From: Prevotella sp. ne3005
GTDB taxonomy: Bacteria > Bacteroidota > Bacteroidia > Bacteroidales > Bacteroidaceae
DNA length: 64,000 nucleotides
Assembly (NCBI RefSeq): GCF_900110085.1
Contig: NZ_FOCK01000007.1
Span: forward strand, 125,621-189,620
Reading direction: 5' to 3'
Below, piece by piece: positions 55,316 through 63,040 of this stretch. Made by a program: the position numbers and the translations under genes. Under the pieces are notes generated by a model. That model was not told where the DNA came from. It saw only the letters and a list, made by a program, of their open reading frames with translations, and did no database searches. The first letter of the stretch is position 1. Every line of letters begins with the position of its first letter.

Positions 55316-56278
55316 ATGAACGCATTCAACAAATTCACAAAATTAGTTGGATTAACACTGATATTAGGCTTGTTCCCAGGATGTGGGAACAAGCCTAATC
55401 CTGAATTGGAGGAAGCCTATCAGAAAGCAGCCAGTTACTTCGTTGCCGACGAGAGCTTCTACCCTATCCTCGACGAGGAACTCTATTACTTCACCACACA
55501 GACCCTCGACTCCATCACTCCTGTCTACATCAATGAGCAGGATGCCGTCAAGAAAGTGATGAAGCTTGAGACCTGGCTCGCCTTTACCACCCGTGACTTC
55601 ACGGAGAAGGAGCGCCAGAACCTGGTAGACCGTAAGTACCTGCCAAGAGCGATACCCATCGCGTACGACGGTCTAGCCATCATTGTCAACAATGTAAACC
55701 CCGACACGTGCATCACCATCAACGACTTTGCCCGTGTACTCCGTGGAGAGGTTGTCCAGTGGAAAGACCTCTATCCGCAATCCAAGCTTGGCGAAATCGA
55801 CGTAGTCTTCGACAATCCCTTGTCGAGCACCGTCCGTTGGTGTGTAGACTCCATCCTTGGAGGCCAGCAGTTCAATGCCAAGAACATCGGCGCTGTCCAG
55901 ACTAGTGCAGCAGTGATCGACTATGTCGAGAAACATGAGAATGCCCTTGGCATCATCGGCAGCAACTGGCTCAACGACAAGCGCGACACCACCAACGTCA
56001 CCTTTAAGAAGAATATTACCGTGATGGGCGTCTCCAAGATGAAGACTGCTGAGAAATACAACAGTTGGAAGCCCTATCAGTTCTATCTATACAACGGGAA
56101 CTATCCCTTGCGCCGCACCATCTATGCGTTGCTGAACGACCCGCGCCCCAACGGCGTAGCCACAGGTTTCACCCACTTCATCCAGCTGCCCAAGGGCCAG
56201 AAGATCATCCTGCGCTCCGGACTGCTGCCAAGATCGGCCAACATGAATGTGAGAGATGTCATCGTCAAGAAGCAATAA
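55316..56278 (+). CDS. PstS-like substrate-binding lipoprotein
   Basis: 320 residues. Signal peptide with lipobox LFPGC (Cys23), then a PBP-like domain: PIAYDGLAIIVNN, ITINDFARVLRGEVVQWKDL, DNPLSSTVRWCVD and LGIIGSNWLND match the phosphate-binding family. No ABC transporter partner is adjacent; it follows tonB by 15 bases, so a role in envelope sensing or TonB function is more likely than phosphate import. The signal region carries a perfect 16-base inverted repeat. Confidence 0.87.
   Translation: MNAFNKFTKLVGLTLILGLFPGCGNKPNPELEEAYQKAASYFVADESFYPILDEELYYFTTQTLDSITPVYINEQDAVKKVMKLETWLAFTTRDFTEKERQNLVDRKYLPRAIPIAYDGLAIIVNNVNPDTCITINDFARVLRGEVVQWKDLYPQSKLGEIDVVFDNPLSSTVRWCVDSILGGQQFNAKNIGAVQTSAAVIDYVEKHENALGIIGSNWLNDKRDTTNVTFKKNITVMGVSKMKTAEKYNSWKPYQFYLYNGNYPLRRTIYALLNDPRPNGVATGFTHFIQLPKGQKIILRSGLLPRSANMNVRDVIVKKQ
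55363..55399. repeat. perfect 16-base inverted repeat inside a lipobox coding region
   Basis: Left arm 55363-55378 and right arm 55384-55399 are exact reverse complements around a five-base loop (GGATG). The hairpin spans codons 16-28 of the PstS-like gene, including the lipobox Cys. No T-run follows. Confidence 0.95.
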
Positions 56279-56360
56279 ATTAAACCTATGGGGCTTTCAA
56301 ACGTCAAACAATCGAGAGAGAAACAAATAAAATGAAGTATAACTTAAAAACAAAAGAATT

Positions 56361-57782
56361 ATGAAAGCAATCAAATATCTAGTAATGGGTGTGTTGCTGG
56401 CAGGTTTCAGCGCCACCGCAAACGCACAGGAAGAGGAGCTCAACGCAGCTCTTCAGGGTATTAAGTCAAAGGCTCCCGACGTAGCCAAGTTAGCAAATAC
56501 TGCTTACAAGAAGAACAAGAAGAACGCAGAGAATCTGATGAAGATTGCCCGCGCCTACTTCGAGCAGAAAGACACGGCAGGTGCAGCTCAGTTCGCACGC
56601 TATGCCAACGAGGCTGGTAAGCCCAAGTATCAGTATGCCCCCGCCTACCTGCTGCTCGGTGATATCGAGTCGGCCTACGGTACCGATGGTGGTAAGGCAG
56701 CAGGCTTCTACAACCAGGCCATCAACTTCGACCCGAAGAATCCTGAGGGCTACAAGAAGTGGGCTATGGTGTATCGTAAGATCAGCCCCTCTCAGGCTGC
56801 CAAGAAACTGCAGGACATGAAGGCCCAGTGCCCCAATGAGGACATCGACGCCTTCACCGCCCACATCTACATGCTGGCAGGCGATGAGAAGCAGGCCTAC
56901 GAGAACTATGCCAAGGCCGACATCAACAAGCTCGACAAGAGCGGCCTCAACGAGTTCGTACGTTGCAGCTACTTCACTGGTCACTTCGAGGATGCCCTCC
57001 GTGCTGCCGAGGCTGGTATCAAGCTCGAGCCACGCAACCCGACATTCAACCGTCTGGCCATGTTCTCAAACTATGAGCTGAAGAACTACGATGCAGCCAA
57101 GGCATACATCAACAAATACTTCAACGAGACCGACAGTGCCAAGTTCTCTGAGTACGACCACTTCTATACCGCTCTGATTTATCAGGCCCTCGAGGATAAG
57201 GCAAATATGTATGCTCAGTACGACAAAGCCCTTGAGCTCGTAAACGATTCTTCTATGATCAAGCGTTGGGCTATCCTGAAGAGCGTATCCGACTCTTACC
57301 TCAAGGATCAGGAGTTTGAGAAAGCCATCAAGTACTACGAGCAGTTCATTGACAGCAAGCCCGACATGAGCTTCGACGACCACGAAGGTCTGGCAACCAT
57401 CTACTCAAAGTATGGCGATGCCATTCCTGAGAAGAAGCTCGAAATGATGAACAAAGCCATCGCTTTGTATCGCACCTTGGCAGAGAAGTATCCCGTCCAG
57501 GAAGTATACGCTACCTACATGCGCGCTAGTCTGAACAACAAGCTCGACGACAACATGAAGAACTCTCTGGCTAAGCCCGACTACCTGAAGGTGATCGAGC
57601 TCCTCGGCAACAAGGCCGACCGTTCAAAGGGTGAGGATCTGATGCTGAAGACCAGCTACCACTACATGATGTTCAACTCTTACATCAACAAGAACGTGGC
57701 AGGTGCCAAGGACTATGCCGACAAGATTCTGGCCATCGACCCCGAGTACAAGCCCGCTCTCGAGATCAAGAACTTGAAGTAA
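56361..57782 (+). CDS. periplasmic TPR protein
   Basis: 473 residues. Signal peptide (1-22, ending TANAQ), no lipobox, then about ten TPR-like helix pairs (QYAPAYLLLGDIESAYG, FYNQAINFDPKNPEGYKKWA, AEAGIKLEPRNPTFNRLAMF). It lies 82 bases after the PstS-like gene at the end of the TonB operon and before a strong terminator, so a scaffold role in TonB or envelope complexes is inferred. Confidence 0.88.
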   Translation: MKAIKYLVMGVLLAGFSATANAQEEELNAALQGIKSKAPDVAKLANTAYKKNKKNAENLMKIARAYFEQKDTAGAAQFARYANEAGKPKYQYAPAYLLLGDIESAYGTDGGKAAGFYNQAINFDPKNPEGYKKWAMVYRKISPSQAAKKLQDMKAQCPNEDIDAFTAHIYMLAGDEKQAYENYAKADINKLDKSGLNEFVRCSYFTGHFEDALRAAEAGIKLEPRNPTFNRLAMFSNYELKNYDAAKAYINKYFNETDSAKFSEYDHFYTALIYQALEDKANMYAQYDKALELVNDSSMIKRWAILKSVSDSYLKDQEFEKAIKYYEQFIDSKPDMSFDDHEGLATIYSKYGDAIPEKKLEMMNKAIALYRTLAEKYPVQEVYATYMRASLNNKLDDNMKNSLAKPDYLKVIELLGNKADRSKGEDLMLKTSYHYMMFNSYINKNVAGAKDYADKILAIDPEYKPALEIKNLK

Positions 57783-57803
57783 TCCCTATCTTACATCCAT
57801 AGC

Positions 57804-57839
57804 AAGAGGTGCTCCCCTATGGAAGCACCTCTTCTTTTT
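57804..57839 (+). terminator. terminator of the exbB-tonB-TPR operon
   Basis: AAGAGGTGCT (57804-57813) and AGCACCTCTT (57824-57833) form a perfect ten-base stem, followed by CTTTTTCT. Confidence 0.9.
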
Positions 57840-57859
57840 CTAAAAACAGAAAAGATTTT

Positions 57860-58333
57860 ATGAGTGTAGAATACATGTCTCAAGAAGGCTACGATAAACT
57901 CGTGGCAGAACTCCGTCAACTGGAGAGTGTCGAACTGCCTCAGGTGAAAGAGGCAATTGCCGAAGCCCGCGACAAAGGCGACCTTAGCGAGAACTTTGAG
58001 TATCATGCCGCCAAACGTGAACAGTCGCGCTTGCTGGGTAGGATACGTTTCAAACAAAGAGTGTTGGCCAATGCACGTGTGATAGATATGTCGAGACTTG
58101 CTACAGGCACTGTGCAATTGCTCAGTAAGGTCGAGATGACTAATTTGGCAAACAATAGTAGGATGACCTACACAATAGCCAGTCCCCACGAAGCTAATAT
58201 CCGTGAAGGGAAGATATCCGTCAAATCGCCTATTGCTCAGGCCTTGCTGAACAAGGAAGTTGGTGATGTCGTGGAAGTCCGTGTGCCTGCCGGTACGATT
58301 AAGCTGCGTATCGAAAATATTCAACTTGGCTAA
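57860..58333 (+). CDS. greA: transcript cleavage factor GreA
   Basis: 157 residues from the ATG at 57860. The coiled-coil tip has the acidic DLSENFEYHAAKREQSRL stretch and the C-terminal FKBP-like domain ends with KSPIAQALLNKEVGDVVEV. It rescues backtracked RNA polymerase. The in-frame extension to 57809 falls inside the terminator hairpin and is rejected. Confidence 0.96.
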   Translation: MSVEYMSQEGYDKLVAELRQLESVELPQVKEAIAEARDKGDLSENFEYHAAKREQSRLLGRIRFKQRVLANARVIDMSRLATGTVQLLSKVEMTNLANNSRMTYTIASPHEANIREGKISVKSPIAQALLNKEVGDVVEVRVPAGTIKLRIENIQLG

Positions 58334-58366
58334 CCTATCCCCATGGCTAAATAAATCCGACTACGC

Positions 58367-58849
58367 TCACGTCTGTATAAACGCCGTCTTCCGTCGGTTG
58401 TCCTTCGGCCTTACCGCGAAGTGAATCCAGTAGCGGCCTTGCTTGCTTCGCTCGATGAACAGTTCATCGTAATCCAGCTTCGTGCCGTCAGAGATGTCCA
58501 TGAGGACGTTCGCATAGCGCAGTGCCTGCTCAAAGCCCTCGCATCGGATATCCACAGCGCACCCCGTCAGGTGGTTGCTCGTGGGCGACCCGCCCACAGC
58601 CTTATTCACCTCCACCGAGCGATAGCCGCTCGTAATAATGATGGGATTGTCATCTCGACTGGTAGGATACAACGTATTATAAGAATACCTTAAATCCTCC
58701 AACCAATTCTCACAGAGATTCTTCAGATTCTCAATCGCCACATGGCTGGGAATGTTTTCTCCCGCCGTTTTAACACTCGTCTTTGTAACCTCCCCGAGCG
58801 TAAAGTGCTCGGAGAGGTGCATCGTTTTATTCAATTCTGCTTTTTCCAT
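58367..58849 (-). CDS. M15-family peptidase (endolysin-like)
   Basis: 160 residues from the ATG at 58849; an upstream TTG would add six residues. ITSGYRSVEVNKAVGG, SNHLTGCAVDI and the late WIHFAVR supply the zinc ligands His, Asp and His of D,D/L,D-carboxypeptidases of the M15 type. There is no signal peptide, as in phage endolysins and in cytoplasmic peptidases carried by Bacteroidota mobile elements. It is the last gene of the accessory block and converges on greA. Confidence 0.85.
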   Translation of the reverse strand: MEKAELNKTMHLSEHFTLGEVTKTSVKTAGENIPSHVAIENLKNLCENWLEDLRYSYNTLYPTSRDDNPIIITSGYRSVEVNKAVGGSPTSNHLTGCAVDIRCEGFEQALRYANVLMDISDGTKLDYDELFIERSKQGRYWIHFAVRPKDNRRKTAFIQT

Positions 58850-58895
58850 AAAACTAATATTTTTCAAAATGAAACCGTGTAACCGCGTAACCGCG

Positions 58896-61445
58896 TCAGA
58901 AGATCGTGATACCGGTTTTCTTATACTTGGCTTTTAGAGTGCCGTTCTCGACAAACTCCTCCGACTTCTCTATCAGTCGGTCCTTTACCAGACGGAATAT
59001 CTTGGTCTTAGCCGTTGCCTGCGACACGCCGCAGCAACGCATCACGTCCTCTGCAGTAAACTCCTCCGGCAGTCGGCTGAAGGCCTCGATGGTCTTCTGC
59101 TGATGGCGCACGTTGGTGGCTATCTCACGATTCTTGTTGTCGAAATAAGCCTCAGCCATGGCACCAAAATAGTGGCGCTGGCAGGTGTACTGCATGTTCA
59201 CGATCAGCTCGGCCAGTCGCCAGTCCACCTCGTCCGTCTCAAACTCGCCCGTCCAGTAGTCGCCATCCTGCTTCAGGGCACTCCAGTGGCGCATCATGAT
59301 GAAGGGCGCAGCGAAGTTCAGCCCATGATAGGCGCAGCGCTTCAGCAGCATCTCGTCGGCCTTCGAGTCGTTCTCCTGGGCATCGAGCATGCGTCGTTCC
59401 GTCCAGTCGTAGAGTTCATCCACCAGCTTCTGCACTGATAGCTCGCCCTTGGTCTTGTCGAGTTTATAAGCCCACTCCTTCAGGCGTTCGTCACTCTCGA
59501 GATCCACCACTCGCTCACGATTCAACATCTGGAAATTGGTGGCAGGCAGCGGGATGCAAGTCAGGCGGGTGGCCAGACCAGAGCCGAAGTTCTGCTCGTT
59601 CACCTTCTTCTTCAGGGCGATGGGCGTGCCCGTATAAATGAAGTTCCAGTAAACATTGAACTCTTGGAAAATCGAATCGTTGTTCGAATAGGCCACACCA
59701 TCCTCCTCGTTGTGGAAAGCCTTCAGCTCCAGCGATTGCTTGTCAATCCACGAACCACCCTTCTGAACCGTCAACGTATTATCCAACTCAGTGTCGAAAG
59801 TGAACATGTGCAAGTGCATGGGCTCGCCATTCACGATCTCCACCGCATTCACCATGTCTTGGGTAAACTGGGCATTCGAAGTTCGGGCGGGGTGAACCTG
59901 AATCACCACCTTGGGCTTCTTCGGCTTCTCCTTGTTGGCGCCTTTGGTGCGCATCTCCTCACGATAGGCATTGATGGCATCCTTGCCTATCTTGTCCGAC
60001 TCGAACACAGGCTGCATCAGCAGCTTATAGAGGCGAGTCGCAAAGCTCTTACCGCTGGCGGGGTCGCCAATGATCAGGACCGAGCAGTTCAGGCGTCGCA
60101 ACTCCTCCGGGCGATGATAGAAGCGATACGAGCAGCGTGTCATCAGCGTCATCATCAGTCCACCGCTCACCACCAAGGCAGCGGGATACTGGTTCCGCTT
60201 CAATCCCTTGCAGATGTCCTTCAGCAACGGAAAGTGTTCCGACAGTTCTTCTATCCGCTCGCCCCAATCCCAGAGAAAACGGTCAATATCCGATTCAGTA
60301 ATGTCCTGCGCCCCCTGTCTCCCTGACTCCATCACTCCATTCACTATCTCTTGATACGTCTTGCCCGTGAATTTCCGGATCGCTTCGAGCATGGCCTTGG
60401 ATGGTAGCGACGAAGCATACTTCTTCTCCTTCTCCGCCACGCAGCCCGCTGCTGATTCCACCGTCTGCTCCACGTTCTCATCGCGCTCTTCGATGATCTC
60501 CTGCACCCACGGCTGGGCTTCGACGATTCGTTGTACCAGGGCCTTATCGCCGTCGAGCATAAGCATGAGGTCTGTGGCCAGTTTAAGACTCTCTGTATGT
60601 CGGTTGCTGTCTGCCTTACATGGCAGCTTATCAGCATACCGAGCATCAATAATACTCTGTAAATCATAACCACGCCACGTTAACGGTATTGTCTCATCAT
60701 CCACCGTCCGCTCATGCCCAGTCCCTTGTTTAGCTGTCTTACCGGCCACAGCAACAGCCTTAGTAGCACCACTATGATTAGCCCGATACTCAGGCTCAAA
60801 TTTCTCAGCAAAATCTTTGTTCTCATAAGTAAATAACTCCTTGTTAATAAATAAAATGTCCGATTCTTTACAAATAAAGCTCATGCGACTTGCATCCTTG
60901 CAACTCTCATCCACCTCCACGCCCAGCACCTCGGCCATGGCGTGCTGGTTGTCGATAAGATTGCCCTTCTTCACATCGGCCTTAAAGACAATCTTCAAGC
61001 CCTTTCCTGAAGGGGTGACATACACCAGCAGAATCTGATTTGTCATCCCAAGCGACTCCTCCTTTTTGTCATCTCGACCGAACGTAGTGAGTGGAGAGAT
61101 CTCTCCATGCGCTTCGCTTAGTCGAGATGACATTGGGGCCAACCCCCAACTCTCAAAGACTTCGCGAGGATCCTCCACATGGTCTACATCCATCACCACC
61201 AGACCCGTCAATCGCGTGGAACTCTGTTTGCGCCAAGCCCCCACCTTACCTGCTTTCGATGCCGTCTCGTCGAAAGTGGCCTGGAAGATAAAGGCGGGCA
61301 GTCCGCGCTTCAGTTTCTGGTCGCCAGTCTCTCGGAACTTGTCAATCACCTCGTTCCATTTCGTCGCCCTGACGAGGGCCCAAAACTGGGCCTCGTCTAC
61401 AGGCTGCGTAGGATTAAAGAAATTTTTCTGATAACTAAATCCCAT
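58896..61445 (-). CDS. VirE_N (BT4734-like) and DUF3987 primase-helicase-like protein
   Basis: 849 residues. The N-terminal 240 residues are the BT4734/VirE_N domain (LTGLVVMDVDHVEDPREVFE, then ILLVYVTPSGKGLKIVFKAD). The C-terminal part is the DUF3987 ATPase with Walker A in LIIGDPASGKSFATRLYKLL and a late winged-helix-like end (EFTAEDVMRCCGVSQATAKTKIFRLV). Such fusions are carried by Bacteroidota phages and integrative elements and are thought to act in replication. Residues 105-126 are encoded by a palindromic repeat inserted in frame (61067-61132), between two conserved strands of the N-terminal domain. Confidence 0.85.
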   Translation of the reverse strand: MGFSYQKNFFNPTQPVDEAQFWALVRATKWNEVIDKFRETGDQKLKRGLPAFIFQATFDETASKAGKVGAWRKQSSTRLTGLVVMDVDHVEDPREVFESWGLAPMSSRLSEAHGEISPLTTFGRDDKKEESLGMTNQILLVYVTPSGKGLKIVFKADVKKGNLIDNQHAMAEVLGVEVDESCKDASRMSFICKESDILFINKELFTYENKDFAEKFEPEYRANHSGATKAVAVAGKTAKQGTGHERTVDDETIPLTWRGYDLQSIIDARYADKLPCKADSNRHTESLKLATDLMLMLDGDKALVQRIVEAQPWVQEIIEERDENVEQTVESAAGCVAEKEKKYASSLPSKAMLEAIRKFTGKTYQEIVNGVMESGRQGAQDITESDIDRFLWDWGERIEELSEHFPLLKDICKGLKRNQYPAALVVSGGLMMTLMTRCSYRFYHRPEELRRLNCSVLIIGDPASGKSFATRLYKLLMQPVFESDKIGKDAINAYREEMRTKGANKEKPKKPKVVIQVHPARTSNAQFTQDMVNAVEIVNGEPMHLHMFTFDTELDNTLTVQKGGSWIDKQSLELKAFHNEEDGVAYSNNDSIFQEFNVYWNFIYTGTPIALKKKVNEQNFGSGLATRLTCIPLPATNFQMLNRERVVDLESDERLKEWAYKLDKTKGELSVQKLVDELYDWTERRMLDAQENDSKADEMLLKRCAYHGLNFAAPFIMMRHWSALKQDGDYWTGEFETDEVDWRLAELIVNMQYTCQRHYFGAMAEAYFDNKNREIATNVRHQQKTIEAFSRLPEEFTAEDVMRCCGVSQATAKTKIFRLVKDRLIEKSEEFVENGTLKAKYKKTGITIF
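61067..61132. repeat. 66-base palindromic element inside the primase-helicase gene
   Basis: Outer arms TGTCATCTCGAC (61067-61078) and GTCGAGATGACA (61121-61132) are perfect inverted copies, and the centre GGAGAGATCTCTCC (61093-61106) is a perfect palindrome. The length is exactly 22 codons. A second TGTCATCCC-type arm at 61041-61049 suggests the inserted block extends a little further. Confidence 0.9.
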
Positions 61446-61482
61446 TATTATTTCATTTCTTCATTCTTTCATTATTTCATTC

Positions 61483-61803
61483 TTACATAGCCTCGATGAG
61501 TTCCCAATCTATCAGGGCGTTCTTCGCCTCCTTCACCTCTCGTTCGAGCACGTTCATCACTCGGGGTGTGCCCAGATTCTTCGGGATGCTCTCATAGACC
61601 TTGATACGTTCTTCACTCTCCTTCACCCAGCCATGCTCCAGCATGCGGATCAGGCGATCCTTGATTCTGACTCTCGGCTTACGGTTGAATGCCCTGAAGA
61701 CCAACATCGATGAACGATGGGCCTTATGCATAGATCCGTCAACATACTTACCGGCTAAGATACGGTTGTAAACTTCCTCCTCAATTTCAATGTATTTTTT
61801 CAT
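61483..61803 (-). CDS. small basic protein of unknown function
   Basis: 106 residues, charged, helical. It has no signal peptide or membrane segment. KKYIEIEEEVYNRILAGKYVDG and NRKPRVRIKDRLIRMLEHGWV look like a small DNA-binding or structural protein, but I recognise no family. It lies 37 bases upstream of the primase-helicase on the same strand, so the two are probably one unit. Confidence 0.65.
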   Translation of the reverse strand: MKKYIEIEEEVYNRILAGKYVDGSMHKAHRSSMLVFRAFNRKPRVRIKDRLIRMLEHGWVKESEERIKVYESIPKNLGTPRVMNVLEREVKEAKNALIDWELIEAM

Positions 61804-61962
61804 AATTTTTTTGCCGAATTTGTGAGCTTTTGGAAAGCGATGTGTTTTTCAGTTGAGCTCAATTTCTATCCGGATACTTTCCCACTCGCTCATTCCTCCG
61901 ACTCAGGTTATACTTTAATCTTTAAGCATTAAGAATTAAGCTTTATGATTACCTATTTAGCT
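61804..61962 (-). repeat. AT-rich AAGCTTTA-type spacer
   Basis: The second half (61914-61962) is built from TTTAAGC/ATTAAGA/ATTAAGC-like heptamers and shares the 14-base AGCTTTATGATTAC with the birA-pyrH spacer. The first half shows nothing recognisable. Confidence 0.5.
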
Positions 61963-62292
61963 TTAAGCATTATACTCAAATAACTCTAATAGGTAATTGT
62001 CTTTTACATCTTCTGTGAAGGCATCAAAGAGGCAGCGGTCGTACGACTCTCCATGCTGCAGCTGATACTCCCAGAAGTCTACCATGCTTCCAAGATAGTC
62101 CTTCACTTCGATGTCCAGATCCTGCATGGCCAGCTTGTAGTTGGCGATGAGTTTACTCAAGGCGTAGTTCATGGCCACCGTTCCTCTGATGGATTTGTCA
62201 GCCGAAAGCATCGCCTCTTCCATCTGGCGGTAGATTCGTTCGCCCTCCGATATGTTCCAGTCCACTCGGGCTGTTGGTTTCTTTTTCTTCAT
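61963..62292 (-). CDS. small acidic protein of unknown function
   Basis: 109 residues, mostly helical. A Lys-rich start (KKKKPTARVDWNISEGERIYRQMEEAML) and an acidic C-terminus. It begins six bases after the KilAC-type gene, so it is its operon partner. No family recognised. Confidence 0.65.
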   Translation of the reverse strand: MKKKKPTARVDWNISEGERIYRQMEEAMLSADKSIRGTVAMNYALSKLIANYKLAMQDLDIEVKDYLGSMVDFWEYQLQHGESYDRCLFDAFTEDVKDNYLLELFEYNA

Positions 62293-62298
62293 AATACC

Positions 62299-62652
62299 TT
62301 ATTTAATTAATTGTTCGATAAAATCTTTTCCCTTCTCTGTCCAAACCAGATTGGCCTTGATTCTCAGCTGGCCGCTTTGATTGGACTTAGCTATGTAGCG
62401 GTGTCGTGCCAGGCCTCGGTGGATGTACTTTCTGGTCAGGCACCAGGTTCCTTCTCGTTTATGGATGATGCCCTGATCCTTCAGAAACGAGTTCAGGTCA
62501 CTTCCACTCATGTTGTAAAGTTTAGCAATCTCTGTCGGAGTGAAGCAGAATCTGCTACCTCGGTTCTTCTCTTCCAGTTCCTCAGTGATGATCACTTCTG
62601 CTTCTCTCAAAATCTCCTCCTCAGAAATACCATAAAATAATGTTTTCATCAT
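62299..62652 (-). CDS. phage antirepressor KilAC-type domain protein
   Basis: 117 residues. FTPTEIAKLYNMSGSDLNSFLKDQGI and GTWCLTRKYIHRGLARHRY, followed by NLVWTEKGKDFIEQL, match the KilAC/ANT C-terminal domain of phage antirepressors, which contact DNA or a repressor. There is no Rha, BRO or ORF6N N-terminal domain, only a short helix. It is the first gene of a minus-strand run reached by a leader of about 280 bases. Confidence 0.75.
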   Translation of the reverse strand: MMKTLFYGISEEEILREAEVIITEELEEKNRGSRFCFTPTEIAKLYNMSGSDLNSFLKDQGIIHKREGTWCLTRKYIHRGLARHRYIAKSNQSGQLRIKANLVWTEKGKDFIEQLIK

Positions 62653-62707
62653 TCTGTTTTGTTTTACGTCGTTTCCTTATAACGACCTTTAAATTGTTTG
62701 TTTACCT

Positions 62708-62774
62708 TTTTTTCATTCTTTGATGTTTCACATCTTCCAGCCTTTCATTTTTTCATTCTTTGATGTTTCACATC
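62708..62774 (-). repeat. 27-base exact direct repeat in the KilAC operon leader
   Basis: Identical 27-base copies at 62708-62734 and 62748-62774 (each a T-run, CATTCTTTGATGTTTCACATC). The 13 bases between include CTTCCAGCC, which occurs again near 62854. Confidence 0.85.
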
Positions 62775-62788
62775 GAGTCTGCTCACAC

Positions 62789-62822
62789 TCGGCAATGCCA
62801 AGCAAGCTTTGCATTGCTCTCG
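62789..62822. repeat. palindromic repeat around AAGCAAGCTT
   Basis: GCAATGCCAAGC (62792-62803) and GCTTTGCATTGC (62806-62817) are inverted copies with one mismatch, flanked by CTCG on both sides. It resembles dispersed palindromic repeats of Prevotella-type genomes, a recollection I have not checked. Confidence 0.7.
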
Positions 62823-62936
62823 CTTAATCGCAGACTTCATTTTTTCATTTTTTCTTCCAGCCTTCTGGAATTCTTGTTGTATCAATAAGTCAAAGATCAC
62901 TGTCAGTTTGGAAGTCATTGTTTCCGTTTGACAGTG

Positions 62937-62944
62937 CAAAGTTA
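62937..62944 (-). promoter_or_regulatory. promoter -7 element of the KilAC operon
   Basis: TAACTTTG on the minus strand, with CTTG at 62968-62965, 20 bases upstream. The -33 position lies inside the terminator hairpin of the upstream pair. Confidence 0.65.
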
Positions 62945-62949
62945 GGCAC

Positions 62950-62982
62950 AAAAAAAAGCACAGACAAGAAACGTCTGTGCTT
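62950..62982 (-). terminator. terminator of the Asn/Tyr-rich gene pair
   Basis: AAGCACAGAC (62956-62965) and GTCTGTGCTT (62973-62982) form a perfect ten-base stem with a seven-base loop; on the minus strand a run of T follows directly. Confidence 0.9.
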
Positions 62983-63040
62983 GCGCCATAGTTTGCGCCA
63001 AATGCGCCTTACTTTGCGCCGAATGCGCCTTTTATGCGTC
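62982..63040 (-). repeat. TGCGCC repeat array with 21-base period
   Basis: TGCGCC occurs at 62982, 62994, 63003, 63015 and 63024, with TGCGTC at 63035, i.e. spacings alternating 12 and 9 bases. It lies between the stop of the 166-residue gene and its terminator. Confidence 0.85.

Noticed and set aside
55316..56278. Phosphate ABC transporter operon
   Set aside because: No pstC, pstA or pstB is adjacent; only the binding-protein-like lipoprotein is present, in a TonB operon.
62745..62951. 68-codon minus-strand frame in the KilAC leader
   Set aside because: Starts upstream of the -7 element and runs through direct repeats and the palindrome; no protein-like composition.
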